Below, piece by piece: positions 63,984-64,000 of a DNA stretch of 64,000 nucleotides. The notes under the pieces were generated by a model. The model had not been told where the DNA came from. It was given only the letters and a program-made list of their open reading frames with translations, and ran no database searches. Each line of letters begins with the position of its first letter. The first letter of the stretch is position 1. Made by a program: the position numbers and the translations under genes. This stretch comes from Urechis unicinctus (Eukaryota; Annelida; Polychaeta; Xenopneusta; Urechidae): assembly GCA_034190875.2 (NCBI GenBank), contig CM067354.1:73253688-73317687 (forward strand), given 5' to 3'.

Positions 63984-64000
63984 CTTTGCGTCACCAGAGG

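Overview
This is a stretch of animal (very probably invertebrate) nuclear DNA, nearly all of it non-coding. The flanking DNA is AT-rich and carries long TA, TG and GA microsatellites, two long minisatellites and several old, diverged copies of unidentified long repeats. I found no host protein gene, rRNA or tRNA that I could support. The one gene-dense part is a virus-like DNA transposon at 19,705-28,208, visibly more GC-rich than its surroundings. An animal host is inferred from the combination of a protein-primed polymerase (PolB) element and this repeat landscape; no host gene allows a closer call.

The element is 8,504 bp long. It is bounded by about 29-bp imperfect terminal inverted repeats starting AGTAGTATATA and flanked by the direct repeat GTATG. 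A diverged inverted copy of the flanking host repeat at about 51.9-52.7 kb contains the uninterrupted site, with a single GTATG at 52,225-52,229, which fixes both ends. From left to right the element holds: a broken YqaJ/lambda-type exonuclease (minus strand); a hydrophobic protein with an EF-hand-like C-terminal segment (minus); a broken beta-rich structural protein ending in a tail-fibre-like motif (minus); a broken conserved protein of unknown function (plus); a broken small protein (minus); a 71-aa single-pass membrane protein (plus, intact); a 149-aa protein (plus, intact); a short basic protein (plus, frameshifted); and a type-B DNA polymerase with many frameshifts and stops (plus). The polymerase is cut off between motifs B and C and runs directly into the right terminal repeat. 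No integrase, packaging ATPase, protease or double-jelly-roll capsid gene is visible, so this looks like a decayed, internally deleted member of the Polinton/Maverick/adintovirus-like world. If the genes worked together in an intact relative, PolB would copy the DNA, the YqaJ-type nuclease would process or recombine ends, and the fibre-like and membrane proteins would suggest a particle-forming stage; that is inference.

The rest of the window is a mosaic. Unit 'A' (about 0.1-8.0 kb) recurs in the same order at about 33.0-44.3 kb (copy B) and inverted at about 51.4-49.0 kb (copy C). A second unit (about 9.9-11.6 kb) recurs inverted at about 47.0-45.5 kb. A third unit holds the transposon. Microsatellites sit at matching places in these paralogues but are expanded in only one copy. 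A 53-bp minisatellite (31.1-32.4 kb), a 43-bp minisatellite (53.3-54.25 kb) and a palindrome with a TA core (36.47-36.79 kb) are the main structural oddities. Stretches at about 11.6-18.9, 28.5-31.1, 44.3-45.5 and 54.3-63.8 kb hold nothing else I recognise.
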